Shown here: piece by piece, positions 29,401 to 38,553 of the stretch
Layout: each line of letters starts with the position of its first letter
How positions within the stretch are numbered: the first letter of the stretch is position 1
IMG/VR virus record: IMGVR_UViG_3300036785_000905
Span: 1-49,270 of that record
Reading direction: 5' to 3' (one strand)
Source of the DNA: a virus
DNA: 49,270 bases
Program-made: the position numbers and the translations under genes
The notes under the pieces: model-generated
Told to the model about the DNA's origin: nothing
What the model saw: the letters and a program-made list of their open reading frames with translations, nothing else
The model's database searches: none

Positions 29401-31176
29401 TTTGTCGAAGAACTTCTTAAGAAGCAAAGTAATGCCGCCAAGAAGGCCAACATTAACTACGTCAACAACCCCTTGGAAATCTCCAGCTGACATAGACGAT
29501 GCAATCTTACTACCAAGTTCTTTGAACCATTGAGTAATGGCATCGCCAACTTTTTGGAGGACACTAAATACTCCAGACATACGTTGAGTAAAAGCAGACC
29601 AACCAGAAGATAAATTATTTACTCCCTGCGACAAGGAATCAAATCTTGATGAAACCTTATCAGGAAAAGCTGCACTAAAGAAATTGGCAATGGCTTTTCC
29701 AAGATTCATTATGAAATTAATTGGCTTAACAATTACTTCGCCAAGCTTCACAAAGAAATCATGAAGGGCTCCACTGTCCACAAGCATAGCATGAAGTTTA
29801 GTAAGGAAGTCGCCTATACCTGCACCAAATGAAAGTATACCTTTACTAGCTGGGAATAGCGCTTTTACCACATCCATAAGGACGAGAGCAAGTCCCTTAA
29901 GAACCTCCCAAGCAATAGACAAAATTGAGAATAATCCAGCAAAAATACTTTTAACCTTATTTGCTGTTTCTCCTCCCATTTTGAGCTTTTCTGAGAAGCC
30001 GAGTACTGCCTCAGAAATCTTCATGATAACAGATGCTGAACCTGCTGGGAAGATCTCACGAAATGCAGCAGAAACTTGACTAAAGACTTGTCTAACTCCA
30101 GTGAACGCATTCTCAAATGCTTTGGCAAAGTTTGGTATTGCCATCTTGAAGTTAGTAAAGTCAATACCTTGAATCGTCTTAATTAAATTACCGGTTGCAA
30201 TTCCTTTAACTTTAATAAAAGATTCAATCAAAGGTTGAAGAGCAGAATTAACATTATCAATAGCCGGAGTAAGAGCGTTGAATAGATCTCTTTGTTGCTG
30301 CTCATGTGGACCAATAAATGAAGCACCTAACCTAGCCATCGCTGCATGCATGTTCTCGAGAGCACCAGCATATGTTTTACTAGCTTCTGTAGAGTGTGCA
30401 CCGAAGGCCTGATCCATTGCCCTAGAGAATGACATAAAGTCAATTTGACCAGCTCGAGCCATTTGATGAACTTGCGCTTCGGTCAAACCCATTTGTTTCG
30501 CATAGGCAGCAGCTGCATTCATACCTCTAGTAGCAAACTGCATGAAATCTTGATTAGTTACCTTACCAGTACCAGCTGATCCAGTGAAGATCATGGCCAT
30601 TTCGCCAAACGATCTTCCAGTCAATGCCGCAGTACCTGAGATCGCTCTCAGAGCGGCTTTCATATCATCGCCGCCCTTTACACCAGATGCACCAAACTGT
30701 GCCGCAGCTTTTGCTGCTTCATCCAGTCCATAAGCTGTTCCTTTAACAGCATAAAGAGCATCATCCATTGCTTGTTGAACATTCATACCAAGTCCCTCGA
30801 ATTGGAACTTAGCTTGTTCAATGTTTCTTGCTCTGGATGTACCACCAGTAATAATCGGATCTAAGATATCTTTCTTAGCCCAATTCTTCACCATTCCAAT
30901 AGCAGAATTAGTAATATTTTGAATGGCAGTAAAAGCGATTGCACCTAAAGCAGTAAATCGACTAGCAACGTGATCCACACCAGAAGCTACACTAGAAAGA
31001 TCGATACTTTTTGCTGCTGCACTTATATCAGAAAAACCTTTACCACCACCGGCACCTAATGAACCTAGTTTTTCGTTAAGTTTATCGATGGACGCAATCG
31101 TACTGGCAACCTTAGTTTCAAATCCAGCATTATCAAATCTAATTGATACTACTCGTTCCTCAACGCCAGGACTCAT
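26461..31176 (-). CDS. Tape measure protein
   Basis: At 1571 residues it is by far the longest tail protein, and it should set tail length. The start is at ATG 31176, which overlaps the upstream stop as ATGA; a TTG six codons earlier is ignored. N-terminal region (RVVSIRFDNAGFETKVASTI) and a TMP core (QFGASGVKGGDDMKAALRAISG) are typical. Many hydrophobic helices lie between about residues 640 and 1050. Between about 1050 and 1370 there is an approximately 39-residue repeat with an AG-x-x-(I/L)-x-NFLxGL-x-NI signature. Such repeats give the extended helical structure inside the tail tube. Confidence 0.9.
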   Translation of the reverse strand: MSPGVEERVVSIRFDNAGFETKVASTIASIDKLNEKLGSLGAGGGKGFSDISAAAKSIDLSSVASGVDHVASRFTALGAIAFTAIQNITNSAIGMVKNWAKKDILDPIITGGTSRARNIEQAKFQFEGLGMNVQQAMDDALYAVKGTAYGLDEAAKAAAQFGASGVKGGDDMKAALRAISGTAALTGRSFGEMAMIFTGSAGTGKVTNQDFMQFATRGMNAAAAYAKQMGLTEAQVHQMARAGQIDFMSFSRAMDQAFGAHSTEASKTYAGALENMHAAMARLGASFIGPHEQQQRDLFNALTPAIDNVNSALQPLIESFIKVKGIATGNLIKTIQGIDFTNFKMAIPNFAKAFENAFTGVRQVFSQVSAAFREIFPAGSASVIMKISEAVLGFSEKLKMGGETANKVKSIFAGLFSILSIAWEVLKGLALVLMDVVKALFPASKGILSFGAGIGDFLTKLHAMLVDSGALHDFFVKLGEVIVKPINFIMNLGKAIANFFSAAFPDKVSSRFDSLSQGVNNLSSGWSAFTQRMSGVFSVLQKVGDAITQWFKELGSKIASSMSAGDFQGVVDVVNVGLLGGITLLLKKFFDKGLKIDLTGGLFSKIGKTFDTLTSSIKQMQQQVKVQMLMEIAGAIAVLTISVVALSLIDSVSLTKALVAISVGLSELVGTLAALSKFVGTGGSFKMLALSASLITLALAVDILAIAIKILGGLSWAELGKGLTGVAGGLLILIAAAQLMPKNPMLIFSAAGVLILSGALLVLSIAVKSFAGMSWGDMAKGLVGVGVGMALIVAAMMLIPASSVIGALGFAVMAIGLRLMADAVKAFGNISWGVLGKGLLGIAGILVIVAAAMYVMPATLPLTAAGMLILAAAISAMAISVLALGKADLKTLAKGLGAFAAMLLILAVSMQVMQSSIVGAAALIIAAKAIEILGKVLATVGKLSIAQIATGLGAIAAVLIVLGLAALVLEPVIPALLALGVALGVVGLAFALFGAGAFLVATAFSIMAVAADAGMKGIMAAIRTLQTAIPMVAATGALLIVNFAEEILRAAPELLKVLTALISQVLETITKLAPQLAKAVTALLQMLIKVINDNLPSLVQMGYNILLALMDGINNNMPEIINKAGEIIVNFVNGLTQNIDPIVAAVATLITTFITSIGTHYGEIIAAGVNMIINFLLGLTQDITSIITAVVLIITTLIQAIAANESLIIDAGFQVLTNFLLGISNNILLVADTVTQIITSFITALGSHILEILNAGFQILMQLMTGIANNIVAVANKATDIIVLFIQTLDNNMGRIITAGTQFIVHLITGIGQNAETVVAAGAQTIIKFIEGLTTHALEIANAAMTAIVQFVEGLSTAINTHSAELRGAGKDLAFAIADGLTGGLASKVQEVAESAKNLASSAWEGAKSFLHIGSPSKLFIDMGQNIGDSMALGMDNNKAAEASASRLADNITTAFSNSLGQIPDSFANMDAFSPTITPVLDLTKIQQQSTGIADALGTAKITPSASFTQAGLISSSLAANAAGSAANQPQPPSQVIFEQTINAPEALSTNDIYRNTKSQIALAKEELNIV

Positions 31177-31559
31177 GCTCTCACCTTCTTCCAAATATCT
31201 TGGGCAATCGAATCAAAAATCGGTTGAATTGCCGGATTTATAAAATCACGTCCTTGAACGTATGTACCTCCTCTCGTACCATGCCCATACTGAAGACCAA
31301 TAACTACACTAAATCCACCTTCAATATCATCGTTATACCACTCAAGTGTTGGACCGTTTCTATCATCAATAAGTCTATAACCCCACGAAGAAGCAGCTAA
31401 ACCGGTATCCATTGGGGTAGCTCTAGCTAAAGCATCTACACCAAGACGACCATAATGATCTAAATCTGCATAAAAATCAGTAATTTTTAAACCATTTAGC
31501 CATCTTTCTGTTTTCGAATATATTCCATCAGCAGTTAAACTAAATGGAGACTCAGCCAT
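31173..31559 (-). CDS. HK97 gp10-like tail/neck component
   Basis: TPMDTGLAASSWGY and a conserved C-terminal VIGLQYGHGTRGGTYVQGRDFINPAIQPIFD match the HK97 gp10-like family of head-tail joining or tail-completion proteins. Here it lies beside the tape measure rather than with head-closure genes, an order seen in some actinophages. 128 aa is usual. Confidence 0.7.
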   Translation of the reverse strand: MAESPFSLTADGIYSKTERWLNGLKITDFYADLDHYGRLGVDALARATPMDTGLAASSWGYRLIDDRNGPTLEWYNDDIEGGFSVVIGLQYGHGTRGGTYVQGRDFINPAIQPIFDSIAQDIWKKVRA

Positions 31560-32281
31560 TAGAATCTAATAATAAAATTAATTACAACATATGGAGGGAC
31601 ATTTTTTCCAACACCAGATTCACCAGCACGAGATTGATCTGTTGATAATCCATGAGTATGATTTCCTGAATCTGTTTCATCAACGGCAATAACACCACCT
31701 GTACCGGAAACCGCAACCAACGCTTGGTTAGTACCAATATAAGTAGCATAATATTTAATACCAGATCCATACGCATTTGGAACGTGATGATGATTACCCG
31801 CTGCAGCTGTAGTATGCGTATGTGGATGAGCATGATCCACTACAACAAGATCTTTAGATCCACCAATTTTACCTATAGCATCAAATGCTGGATCAGCAGA
31901 TAAACCAACCGGCATTTTTTGCTGAAGATTCGGTACATTAAAGTGAGTTCCATCTACCGAACCAAATGCAATACCAATTACATCAAAAAGCGCCTGATAA
32001 TTAGTCCTCACATAACTTTGTCCATCGCAAAGAAGCCAACCACCTGGAGCAGCTGCTCCTCCAAACATAGTAATAGACCCAATTGGACTAGCAAGTTCTA
32101 CTGAACCAGCATCTCCAGATGGGCCAGGAACTCCTTGTGGACCACGAACATTACCCGCATTAATTGGAGTACCATTACGAGTAACAAGAATTAGATCATC
32201 ACCACTAATAGTACCATCAACAACAGTGGTATCTTCAATTACCTTCATCTTTTCTGCGGTATAACCTGTTACAGTTGCCAT
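31559..32281 (-). CDS. Tail collar-domain fibre protein
   Basis: A short N-terminal region with one collagen-like stretch ([14 protein letters not shown]) is followed by a phage tail-collar domain: GSITMFGGAAAPGGWLLCDG, FNVPNLQQKMPVG and the His-rich HAHPHTH/GNHHH loops. Collar-domain proteins are often receptor-binding or fibre-attachment subunits. Its place between two tail genes is unusual. GGAG precedes the ATG. Confidence 0.75.
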   Translation of the reverse strand: MATVTGYTAEKMKVIEDTTVVDGTISGDDLILVTRNGTPINAGNVRGPQGVPGPSGDAGSVELASPIGSITMFGGAAAPGGWLLCDGQSYVRTNYQALFDVIGIAFGSVDGTHFNVPNLQQKMPVGLSADPAFDAIGKIGGSKDLVVVDHAHPHTHTTAAAGNHHHVPNAYGSGIKYYATYIGTNQALVAVSGTGGVIAVDETDSGNHTHGLSTDQSRAGESGVGKNVPPYVVINFIIRF

Positions 32282-32289
32282 ATGTTCTC

Positions 32290-33264
32290 CTATTCAGTAA
32301 AAACTGTATTTGAAATCTCATATTCTTCTGGAGTATTATATACGGCATTTGCTTCTTTAATCTCAAACGATCCATTTGGAAATATAGTTATAAGTCCTTG
32401 CTCAGATGTTGAAGCAGTCCAAGCTCCATCACCATCATCAGTAATAAAAATTTCTGGAATATCTTCTATATCCATAGTATCGGATATAACAAACGTAACA
32501 TCATCCAAAAATCTTGCTGAACAGTTTATAATCTCAAACCATTGAGTTATTTCTTCAATATGAATAGACTCAGGTCGTCTTGAAATAGCAGTCCATGTTC
32601 CATCCATATTATCAATAATCTTAATTCTATACCATTCCGTAACATGAGAAATTAATTCATCCATAGGAATCAAAGAAGCATGAGAATGTGTATCTCCATA
32701 CAACATTGCTTCTATTTCTTCTAAAAGCCATGGATCCACTTTGGTTGAATCAATTGTAATATGTGCCGTTGGACGAAGACCTGGAACATTCTCTGGAATA
32801 GCTGAAATAACCCACTCAAACTCAGTAAACGATAAACTATCGCCGATCGTGCTCCATGTTTTATCACTAGGAATAGCGAGAACATTGTAGATAAGATGAA
32901 TCTTATATCCAGATGAACTTTTTTGATCATTTCCAATCTGAGTTCTGTAACAAAGCCCAAATCTTTTTGTTTTTTGTTGGTTAGCAAATATACCATGCTT
33001 AAGAGTTTCTGCGCCTTCTAATTCAATAAATTCATCTGGATAAGTTAACGCTTTTAATGATGCAGAAAATTCTCCTAAAGAAACCAACTCACTAATTTTC
33101 ATTCCATCATAATAAACCATTTCTATTGAAGCATCAATGTGCTCAACAACAGAACTAAGACCATTCCAAGGAACAGCTGATCCATCAGGCAAATACAAAA
33201 CGCCCCTATCAAGACCAGTCTCGAATTTTTTGTCCCCAATTTTATCCCAGATTAGAACAGGCAT
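32290..33264 (-). CDS. Second major-tail-like protein (324 aa)
   Basis: The N-terminal 220 residues match the major tail protein at 33842-34726 box for box: FETGLDRGVLYLPDG, ALTYPDEFIELEGAE, FGLCYRTQIGND, YKIHLIYN and DSTKVDPWLLEEIEAMLYG. The C-terminus is different (two WT-AxS-like beta segments). The ATG at 33264 has AAAGGAG upstream; the ORF opens 16 codons earlier. It may build a decoration or terminal ring on the tail tube. Confidence 0.7.
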   Translation of the reverse strand: MPVLIWDKIGDKKFETGLDRGVLYLPDGSAVPWNGLSSVVEHIDASIEMVYYDGMKISELVSLGEFSASLKALTYPDEFIELEGAETLKHGIFANQQKTKRFGLCYRTQIGNDQKSSSGYKIHLIYNVLAIPSDKTWSTIGDSLSFTEFEWVISAIPENVPGLRPTAHITIDSTKVDPWLLEEIEAMLYGDTHSHASLIPMDELISHVTEWYRIKIIDNMDGTWTAISRRPESIHIEEITQWFEIINCSARFLDDVTFVISDTMDIEDIPEIFITDDGDGAWTASTSEQGLITIFPNGSFEIKEANAVYNTPEEYEISNTVFTE

Positions 33265-33274
33265 GAGGCTCCTT

Positions 33275-33817
33275 TCAACCAGATGTGCCCAATCTTGCCC
33301 TTCTTTCTGCATTCAATTGACGATTCCTTTCAACAATCTCATTTCTTGACATTTTCTTTTGTGGTGAATTCTTTATGTTACAAATTCGAATCAAAGAAAA
33401 TAATCTATTTAAATGCCAAGTTTGACATTCAAACGGAATGTTAAAAGCAACCATCCAATAATAAATTAACTCAGAAGTAATAATTTCTCCTGGTCCACGG
33501 CGTTCTGGCATCATACCAAAAGTTGTAGCTGATTGAGCCGAATCAATATAAGCTTGAATTTTGACTACATCTTGCTGTGTACACTTATAAATAATATCTG
33601 GGTCAATATCAGGAGTTAATATCATTACTTTGAGATAACTAAAAATTTCTTCAACAGTTTTTGTTTCAGAAGACAAAAATGGTTTCTGGTAAATTGACTC
33701 CCATTTTGACAGTGAAAGTAAAGAATGCTCGAATTCGATTACTACATCTCCAATTGTAGAAAAAGTATTATCTTCTTCATTAAAAATTTCGTCACCTTCA
33801 ATAATAATTTTGAGCAT
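33275..33817 (-). CDS. Tail assembly chaperone-like protein
   Basis: Conserved family found between major tail and tape measure genes: VVIEFEHSLLSLSKWESIYQKPFL at 25-48, TVEEIFSYLKVMILTPD, SELIYYWMVAFNIPFECQTWHLNRLFSLI and an Arg-rich C-terminus. It should bind the tape measure during tail assembly. No obvious slippery frameshift product was identified, though these genes often use one. Confidence 0.7.
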   Translation of the reverse strand: MLKIIIEGDEIFNEEDNTFSTIGDVVIEFEHSLLSLSKWESIYQKPFLSSETKTVEEIFSYLKVMILTPDIDPDIIYKCTQQDVVKIQAYIDSAQSATTFGMMPERRGPGEIITSELIYYWMVAFNIPFECQTWHLNRLFSLIRICNIKNSPQKKMSRNEIVERNRQLNAERRARLGTSG

Positions 33818-33841
33818 TCTCTACTCTCCTGCCTAACTGAA

Positions 33842-34726
33842 CTAAGGAGCTACTCCAGCGACCCAAGCTGCGCCATCCCAGTGTGCTTCACCTGGAGGAC
33901 CAGAAACACCTGTCTGGACGAATTCTCCTGTAGCCCAAGGAGTGTTTGGAGAAGCAACAACACTTGATGCCTGAAGTGCTGGAACATCAGTAGGAGGCGT
34001 TGCTCCAGCAGGAGTCCAAATACCCGGAGTACCTGCATTAGCACCTGTTGCCGCTGGTGGATTTGCTCCTGGATCAAAAATCGCCATAATCTCATTCGGC
34101 AAAGGCAGTCTTGCTTCACCATTTGATCCGCCACCATACAGAATGTCTTCGAGATTAACAATTAGCTCTGGATCGGTTAGCCTTGTTGAATCAACTGTAA
34201 CCAAAGACGTTGGCTTCATACCACTAACAGCGACTGCTGTTGTCGTAACGCTCCAACTAAATGCAATCGCTGCTGGAGAATCATTAATAGTTGCATACGC
34301 TCTCTCTGATGGACTTGCTGTACAACCGTACAACATATGCAATTTGTATCCATAGTTATCGCCTTGCAGATCATTACCAACTCTTGTCCGATAACTCAAA
34401 CCAAATGCTGTACGAGCCTGTTGAGCAACCATAACACCAGGTGAAGGCGTAGCAAGTCCATCGAATTGAGCGAACTCATCTGGATAAGTAAATGCTTCAA
34501 CAGTTACTGCCAATTCCTCGGCAGAGAACATATTTAGATATTTGATGTTGTCAGCATACTGAGCAGTTGGCTCAGCTCCAGAAGGAGACTCAGTTACAGT
34601 CGTTAAACCATTCCAAGCTACTCCTCCACCATAAACACCTGTATCATCAGGAACGTAGAGAACACCGTGATCAACTCCTGTCTCGTAGAAGCGTTCTCCA
34701 GTCTCATCCCATGTAAGTTTGGCCAT
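33842..34726 (-). CDS. Major tail tube protein
   Basis: Boxes FYETGVDHGVLYVPDD, VEAFTYPDEFAQFDG, FGLSYRTRVGND and DSTRLTDPELIVNLEDILYGG are those of the major tail proteins of actinophages and Gram-positive siphophages. A C-terminal extension rich in Pro/Gly/Ala/Thr (about 220-294) ends with PGEAHWDGAAWVAG, a carbohydrate-binding-like tail decoration phrase. GGAGATG lies before the ATG. Order (terminator, major tail, chaperone) is canonical. Confidence 0.85.
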   Translation of the reverse strand: MAKLTWDETGERFYETGVDHGVLYVPDDTGVYGGGVAWNGLTTVTESPSGAEPTAQYADNIKYLNMFSAEELAVTVEAFTYPDEFAQFDGLATPSPGVMVAQQARTAFGLSYRTRVGNDLQGDNYGYKLHMLYGCTASPSERAYATINDSPAAIAFSWSVTTTAVAVSGMKPTSLVTVDSTRLTDPELIVNLEDILYGGGSNGEARLPLPNEIMAIFDPGANPPAATGANAGTPGIWTPAGATPPTDVPALQASSVVASPNTPWATGEFVQTGVSGPPGEAHWDGAAWVAGVAP

Positions 34727-34739
34727 TTTTCATCTCCTT

Positions 34740-35045
34740 CTAAAAGAAAAGATTATAGACGTCATGATTGAGATTGTCTAATGCAAAAAACCGTTCAAAA
34801 GAGCACGTAGGAAGATTTCCTACTTTACTTGGAATATCACTATCTGGATCAACATCAATAACTGTTAATTGATAACGTTTTTTATGCTTATACGGTATAT
34901 TATCAGCAAAATTAACATTTTCACTAGATCGATTATATACAATGCACGGATATTGCATTACTAAAGTAGATGGTGGTTGAAAATATACATTAGATGATCC
35001 AAGCAACTCTATTAACAGTTTTTGCAAATCAAGCCTTTGGGCCAT
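34740..35045 (-). CDS. Tail terminator-like protein
   Basis: Conserved family with LDLQKLLIELLGSSNVYFQPP, MQYPCIVYNRSS, IPYKHKKRYQLTVIDVDPDS and a final FALDNLNHDVYNLFF. It lies directly before the major tail gene, as tail terminators do. The ATG at 35045 (MAQRLDLQ) is chosen because AGGGAG lies about nine bases upstream. Confidence 0.7.
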   Translation of the reverse strand: MAQRLDLQKLLIELLGSSNVYFQPPSTLVMQYPCIVYNRSSENVNFADNIPYKHKKRYQLTVIDVDPDSDIPSKVGNLPTCSFERFFALDNLNHDVYNLFF

Positions 35046-35358
35046 TATACACACTCCCTAGGCTCAAAATAAGCCGGGGGCTCCGAACCTCTACTGTATT
35101 AACAGTCCAGAGCACCCCCGCCCATTCTATGTACTTAATGTTCATGAAGTTTTTATTGGCCAGTTCATCCGCTACAATACTAATTGAATTACCAACACCA
35201 ACATCTCTATTAATCTTTTCTGTATTTTCGAAATGTTTGGAATTACGAATAACATCGCCTTGATAAGTGTATTCAGCAATTTTATCTACCCAAACACCTG
35301 AATTTGGGGGTTCTTCTATAGATTCACCATACCCAACATTACCATAGAACCTGGCCAT
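35029..35358 (-). CDS. Head closure / head-tail joining protein
   Basis: ARFYGNVGYGESIE at the start, GDVIRNSKHFENTEKINRDV, SISIVADELANKNF and a final SPRLILSLGSVYNGP match a head-closure family common in these phages. Its position between capsid and tail terminator supports this. Starts 10 bases after the capsid stop. Confidence 0.7.
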   Translation of the reverse strand: MARFYGNVGYGESIEEPPNSGVWVDKIAEYTYQGDVIRNSKHFENTEKINRDVGVGNSISIVADELANKNFMNIKYIEWAGVLWTVNTVEVRSPRLILSLGSVYNGPKA

Positions 35359-35367
35359 GGAAACTCC

Positions 35368-37194
35368 TTAAGGAACAATACCCTCTTTAATAATAATAGC
35401 CGACTTCATCTTTGTAAGGGCACCACTTACACGGGTCTCAATCAGGTACTTTTGCTTGTTATAGTCGATATCGAAGTCATCAAACATACTAACCTGTCCA
35501 CCGGCAGTTGCGCCAACAATGTAATCACTTGGGTTTACAAGAATAGCCAGAATCTTATCTGGATTCGCTGGACCAGGCTCCATTGCTTCGACTGGAACAA
35601 TAGAACTTACCCGAAGCACAGATGCAACTTCCTCCAACGTTGCATAAATACGACGACCAATCGTATCCTTAAGCAACAAGAACGAAGTAATAACTGTCTC
35701 CGACGTAAACATAGTCGGCATACCTGTTCCCTTATAACTTCCACGACTAGCAATAATCATGTCAATAAAAGCATTAGCATCATCAGGAGGAACGCCTACT
35801 GATGTAGCAAAAATATCTCCCTCTTTCGCAATTGGCCGAATGTTTTGCTCATTGATCTTATCTGGAGAAGCAATGTCTCGGCCATCGCCAAGGAGAATGG
35901 CACGTGCCAATTCCTCATCAAGCATGAGCCGCATCTCTTGCTTAAGCCAAGCAACAACGTCGAAATCGGTGATATCGATGACATCATCTCGATCGAGTGC
36001 CTGCTTCTTGTAGATGGTGGTTGGTGTAGTTACCCGCTTAGAGACAGTAAAGAATTCCTCAGCCTTCTGAGCACCAGTAACATAACCCTTGGCCCTAGCT
36101 TCATCCATAGTAAGGTCAGCACCAACAGTCTTGATCCGACTGAATGGGCTCTTAGATACCGCACCAAGAAGAGAAGAAACCCATTCAACTCCACGAGTCA
36201 AAAACGCAGGAGGATTTGTAACCAAAGATTCTGCTGGGAAGAGTTGGTCAACATCTGTAATGCCATGTGAAAGAGCATACTCCTCAACGGCATCCTTAAG
36301 TGATCCACCTCTAGCAGCAGATGAAATAATCCCCTTCATGTCATCATGGGAAAGAACAGGAGTTTTGTTTTCACTTCCTGTGTCAGATCCCTCGAAAACG
36401 TTATGCTTCATTTCAGTACCTTCCTGACCGTTAGTTGAATTGTCCTCGGAGCTATCGGAACTATTACTGTGCTGCGCTGAAGTGTCGGTAGCACCAGCAC
36501 CGCTATTATCTGTGCTACCAGCATTATCAAGATTACCTGCTTCGGCTTCAGATAGTGCTTCTCCAACCATGAAATGAAGCAGTTTCTTCTGGTCATCTGA
36601 CATTGAATCATAAATCTCTTGGATACTTGCATCGGTCATATCAGTTGAATCAGTTTGACCAGTGTCTGTTGACGAAGCGTCTCCAGACGAAGTATCAGTA
36701 GTGCCAGTTGTATCAACAACACCAGTACCACTAGCATGCTCAAAAGAAAGACCTGTGTAGATGATTGCTTCATCCTCTAGAATAGTGTCTTCCATATCGC
36801 TGTGCCTAATGGTAACATTTTCAATTACGGCACCAGGATTGGCGCCAGAAAGAACGAGACTAACTTCACGAATAGCTCCATGAAGAACACGCCCTGAACG
36901 CTCAATAAGATCGTTAGCCCAAATAGACATCATAGTAATGTCTTTGTGACTGATCAATCCATGAGTATGCTTTGCTCTCTGAGAATCATTAAAGAATCCA
37001 TAACAATAAACACCATCGTCACGATTTTCAAGTAGAGCGTGACCCAAAACGTTTTCTGGATCATTATGTCCATGCTGCCAAACAAGAGGAACCGTTTTGG
37101 TATCCTGATGCTTAAATGCATCGGGCATAATAGTTCTTCCATCGGAACATTTGAGTCCAGCCTTAGTGGCATAGCCACTGAAATCTGCTTCCAT
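35368..37194 (-). CDS. Prohead protease - major capsid protein fusion
   Basis: A 608-residue polypeptide with an S78-type maturation protease (about 1-135), an acidic Ser/Thr/Asp-rich linker acting as scaffold (about 155-262) and an HK97-fold capsid domain (about 262-608). The protease shows WQHGHNDPENVLG (H41/H43) and IREVSLVLSGANPGA (S112). The capsid part includes EWVSSLLGAVSKSPFSRIKTV, a typical start of the mature shell region. ATG 37194 has GAAAGGAAG upstream. An internal SD and ATG at residue 262 may give capsid protein alone. Confidence 0.9.
   Translation of the reverse strand: MEADFSGYATKAGLKCSDGRTIMPDAFKHQDTKTVPLVWQHGHNDPENVLGHALLENRDDGVYCYGFFNDSQRAKHTHGLISHKDITMMSIWANDLIERSGRVLHGAIREVSLVLSGANPGAVIENVTIRHSDMEDTILEDEAIIYTGLSFEHASGTGVVDTTGTTDTSSGDASSTDTGQTDSTDMTDASIQEIYDSMSDDQKKLLHFMVGEALSEAEAGNLDNAGSTDNSGAGATDTSAQHSNSSDSSEDNSTNGQEGTEMKHNVFEGSDTGSENKTPVLSHDDMKGIISSAARGGSLKDAVEEYALSHGITDVDQLFPAESLVTNPPAFLTRGVEWVSSLLGAVSKSPFSRIKTVGADLTMDEARAKGYVTGAQKAEEFFTVSKRVTTPTTIYKKQALDRDDVIDITDFDVVAWLKQEMRLMLDEELARAILLGDGRDIASPDKINEQNIRPIAKEGDIFATSVGVPPDDANAFIDMIIASRGSYKGTGMPTMFTSETVITSFLLLKDTIGRRIYATLEEVASVLRVSSIVPVEAMEPGPANPDKILAILVNPSDYIVGATAGGQVSMFDDFDIDYNKQKYLIETRVSGALTKMKSAIIIKEGIVP
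36409..36425 (-). promoter_or_regulatory. Internal ribosome-binding site and capsid start
   Basis: GGAAGG sits seven bases before an in-frame ATG (MKHNVFEG, residue 262 of the fusion), at the linker-capsid boundary. Use of it would make a 347-residue capsid protein, the usual HK97-type size. Confidence 0.5.
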
Positions 37195-37213
37195 TTTGAC
37201 TTCCTTTCTAGAG

Positions 37214-38506
37214 CTAGCCACCAGGTACCGGATGGGAATTATTAGTCGAATTGGTGCTAGTACCATTTACTGAATTAGGCTGTGCGTTCACTGTCGAATT
37301 AGGAGGTGGACTAGGCGCTGGAAGATTACTATTCCTAAGTTCATCGGCTTTAGGATCTTTAGATGGAGCATAGCCAATAACACCTCTAACCTCATTGGAA
37401 CTTAGAATCTCATTACGAGTAAACTTGTCAGCCAGTTCTGCCAATTGAGCAACTGGAACAAGCTTGAATGGGTCCTTAAAGTATTGAATCTTTTCTTGCT
37501 TCTTCAATCCTATTGGACCAATAAAAGATCTTTGCATGGCTTCGACAATGGCATCAATAATTGGTTCAATTGCTCTATTATAATAATTAACCATAGTAGC
37601 TTCATTTGCCGTGCCATTCATAACTTCTTCAGTAAGACCAAGTTGAGAATACAACAAATTTATAAGATACTCAATCTGACTAAGTAACTTATTTTCAGCT
37701 GGCCTATTTAACTGAGTAATTCTTTCTGTTCCATCAGTATATGCAATGCCATACTGACTTTCTTTCAACTGTAGTTCAATATCAGATCGACGCTGCTCTG
37801 CCTGAGCTCTTCTTGCTTCAGATTTAATAACATATGGAAGCTGAATGATAATATCAAGTTTTCCAGATGTAACCTGATCATCAGATAAGTCAAGAAGATT
37901 TAATTTTCTAATAAGTCTTTGTAGTGTAGAGTTTTGCTGATTCATTACTGAATACAAAGGATTTTCAACAATAGAAACAAAACGCTTTTCTAAAGTAACT
38001 TCTTGGCGTTTTCCTGTTACTTCATTATACAGATTAATTTTAACATGTTTTGGATACCATGCTGTGATTTCTCCAACACGAAGTGTATAAATATCAATAA
38101 CTTCGCTTGATTTTGGATCCATAGCTGTATCTACTGGAACAACAGCTGCAACTCCTTTATCAAACAAAGTCATAGCTATATCTTGTCTAAAAGCACGAGG
38201 TCCTTGATCAAGATTTGGTTCTAAAGTCAAACATTCATTAAGACTACTATCAATATCTTCTTGATATCGACCAGAAGAATCTGTTTTAATATGCCGATAT
38301 CCAACAGCAGAAACATCAATACTTAGCCTAGTATAAATAGATGCAATAATAGATTTTTCAGTAGTATATCGTAGTGTTGGACGAGAAGGAGAGGAATCAC
38401 TATAAGTTGTACCACCATAAAATGACATTGTATCAGAATATGATGGCGGTTTAGGACTAGTAAAAGCATTCCACATTCGCTTTACTCTATCCGTAAGAAC
38501 AGGCAA
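37214..38506 (-). CDS. Portal protein
   Basis: HK97-type portal forming the dodecameric DNA entry ring. Conserved segments: EKSIIASIYTRLSIDVSAVGYRHI, VTGKRQEVTLEKRFVSIVENPLYSVMN, QLGLTEEVMNGTANEATMVNYYNRAIEPI and RNEILSSNEVRGVIGYAPSKDPKADEL. The C-terminus is a disordered Asn/Ser/Pro tail. Start is TTG with AGGAGG nine bases upstream. It precedes the protease-capsid fusion as expected. Confidence 0.85.
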   Translation of the reverse strand: MPVLTDRVKRMWNAFTSPKPPSYSDTMSFYGGTTYSDSSPSRPTLRYTTEKSIIASIYTRLSIDVSAVGYRHIKTDSSGRYQEDIDSSLNECLTLEPNLDQGPRAFRQDIAMTLFDKGVAAVVPVDTAMDPKSSEVIDIYTLRVGEITAWYPKHVKINLYNEVTGKRQEVTLEKRFVSIVENPLYSVMNQQNSTLQRLIRKLNLLDLSDDQVTSGKLDIIIQLPYVIKSEARRAQAEQRRSDIELQLKESQYGIAYTDGTERITQLNRPAENKLLSQIEYLINLLYSQLGLTEEVMNGTANEATMVNYYNRAIEPIIDAIVEAMQRSFIGPIGLKKQEKIQYFKDPFKLVPVAQLAELADKFTRNEILSSNEVRGVIGYAPSKDPKADELRNSNLPAPSPPPNSTVNAQPNSVNGTSTNSTNNSHPVPGG

Positions 38507-38553
38507 AGTCGATCACCTCCTTCCTTAAATCGTCATCCAAATATAAACCGGTT

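Noticed and set aside
28556-29533. 325-codon plus-strand ORF opposite the tape measure gene
   Set aside because: It is the mirror of the Ala/Ile-rich tape measure; it has no SD, no plausible domain, and lies fully inside a well-supported gene.
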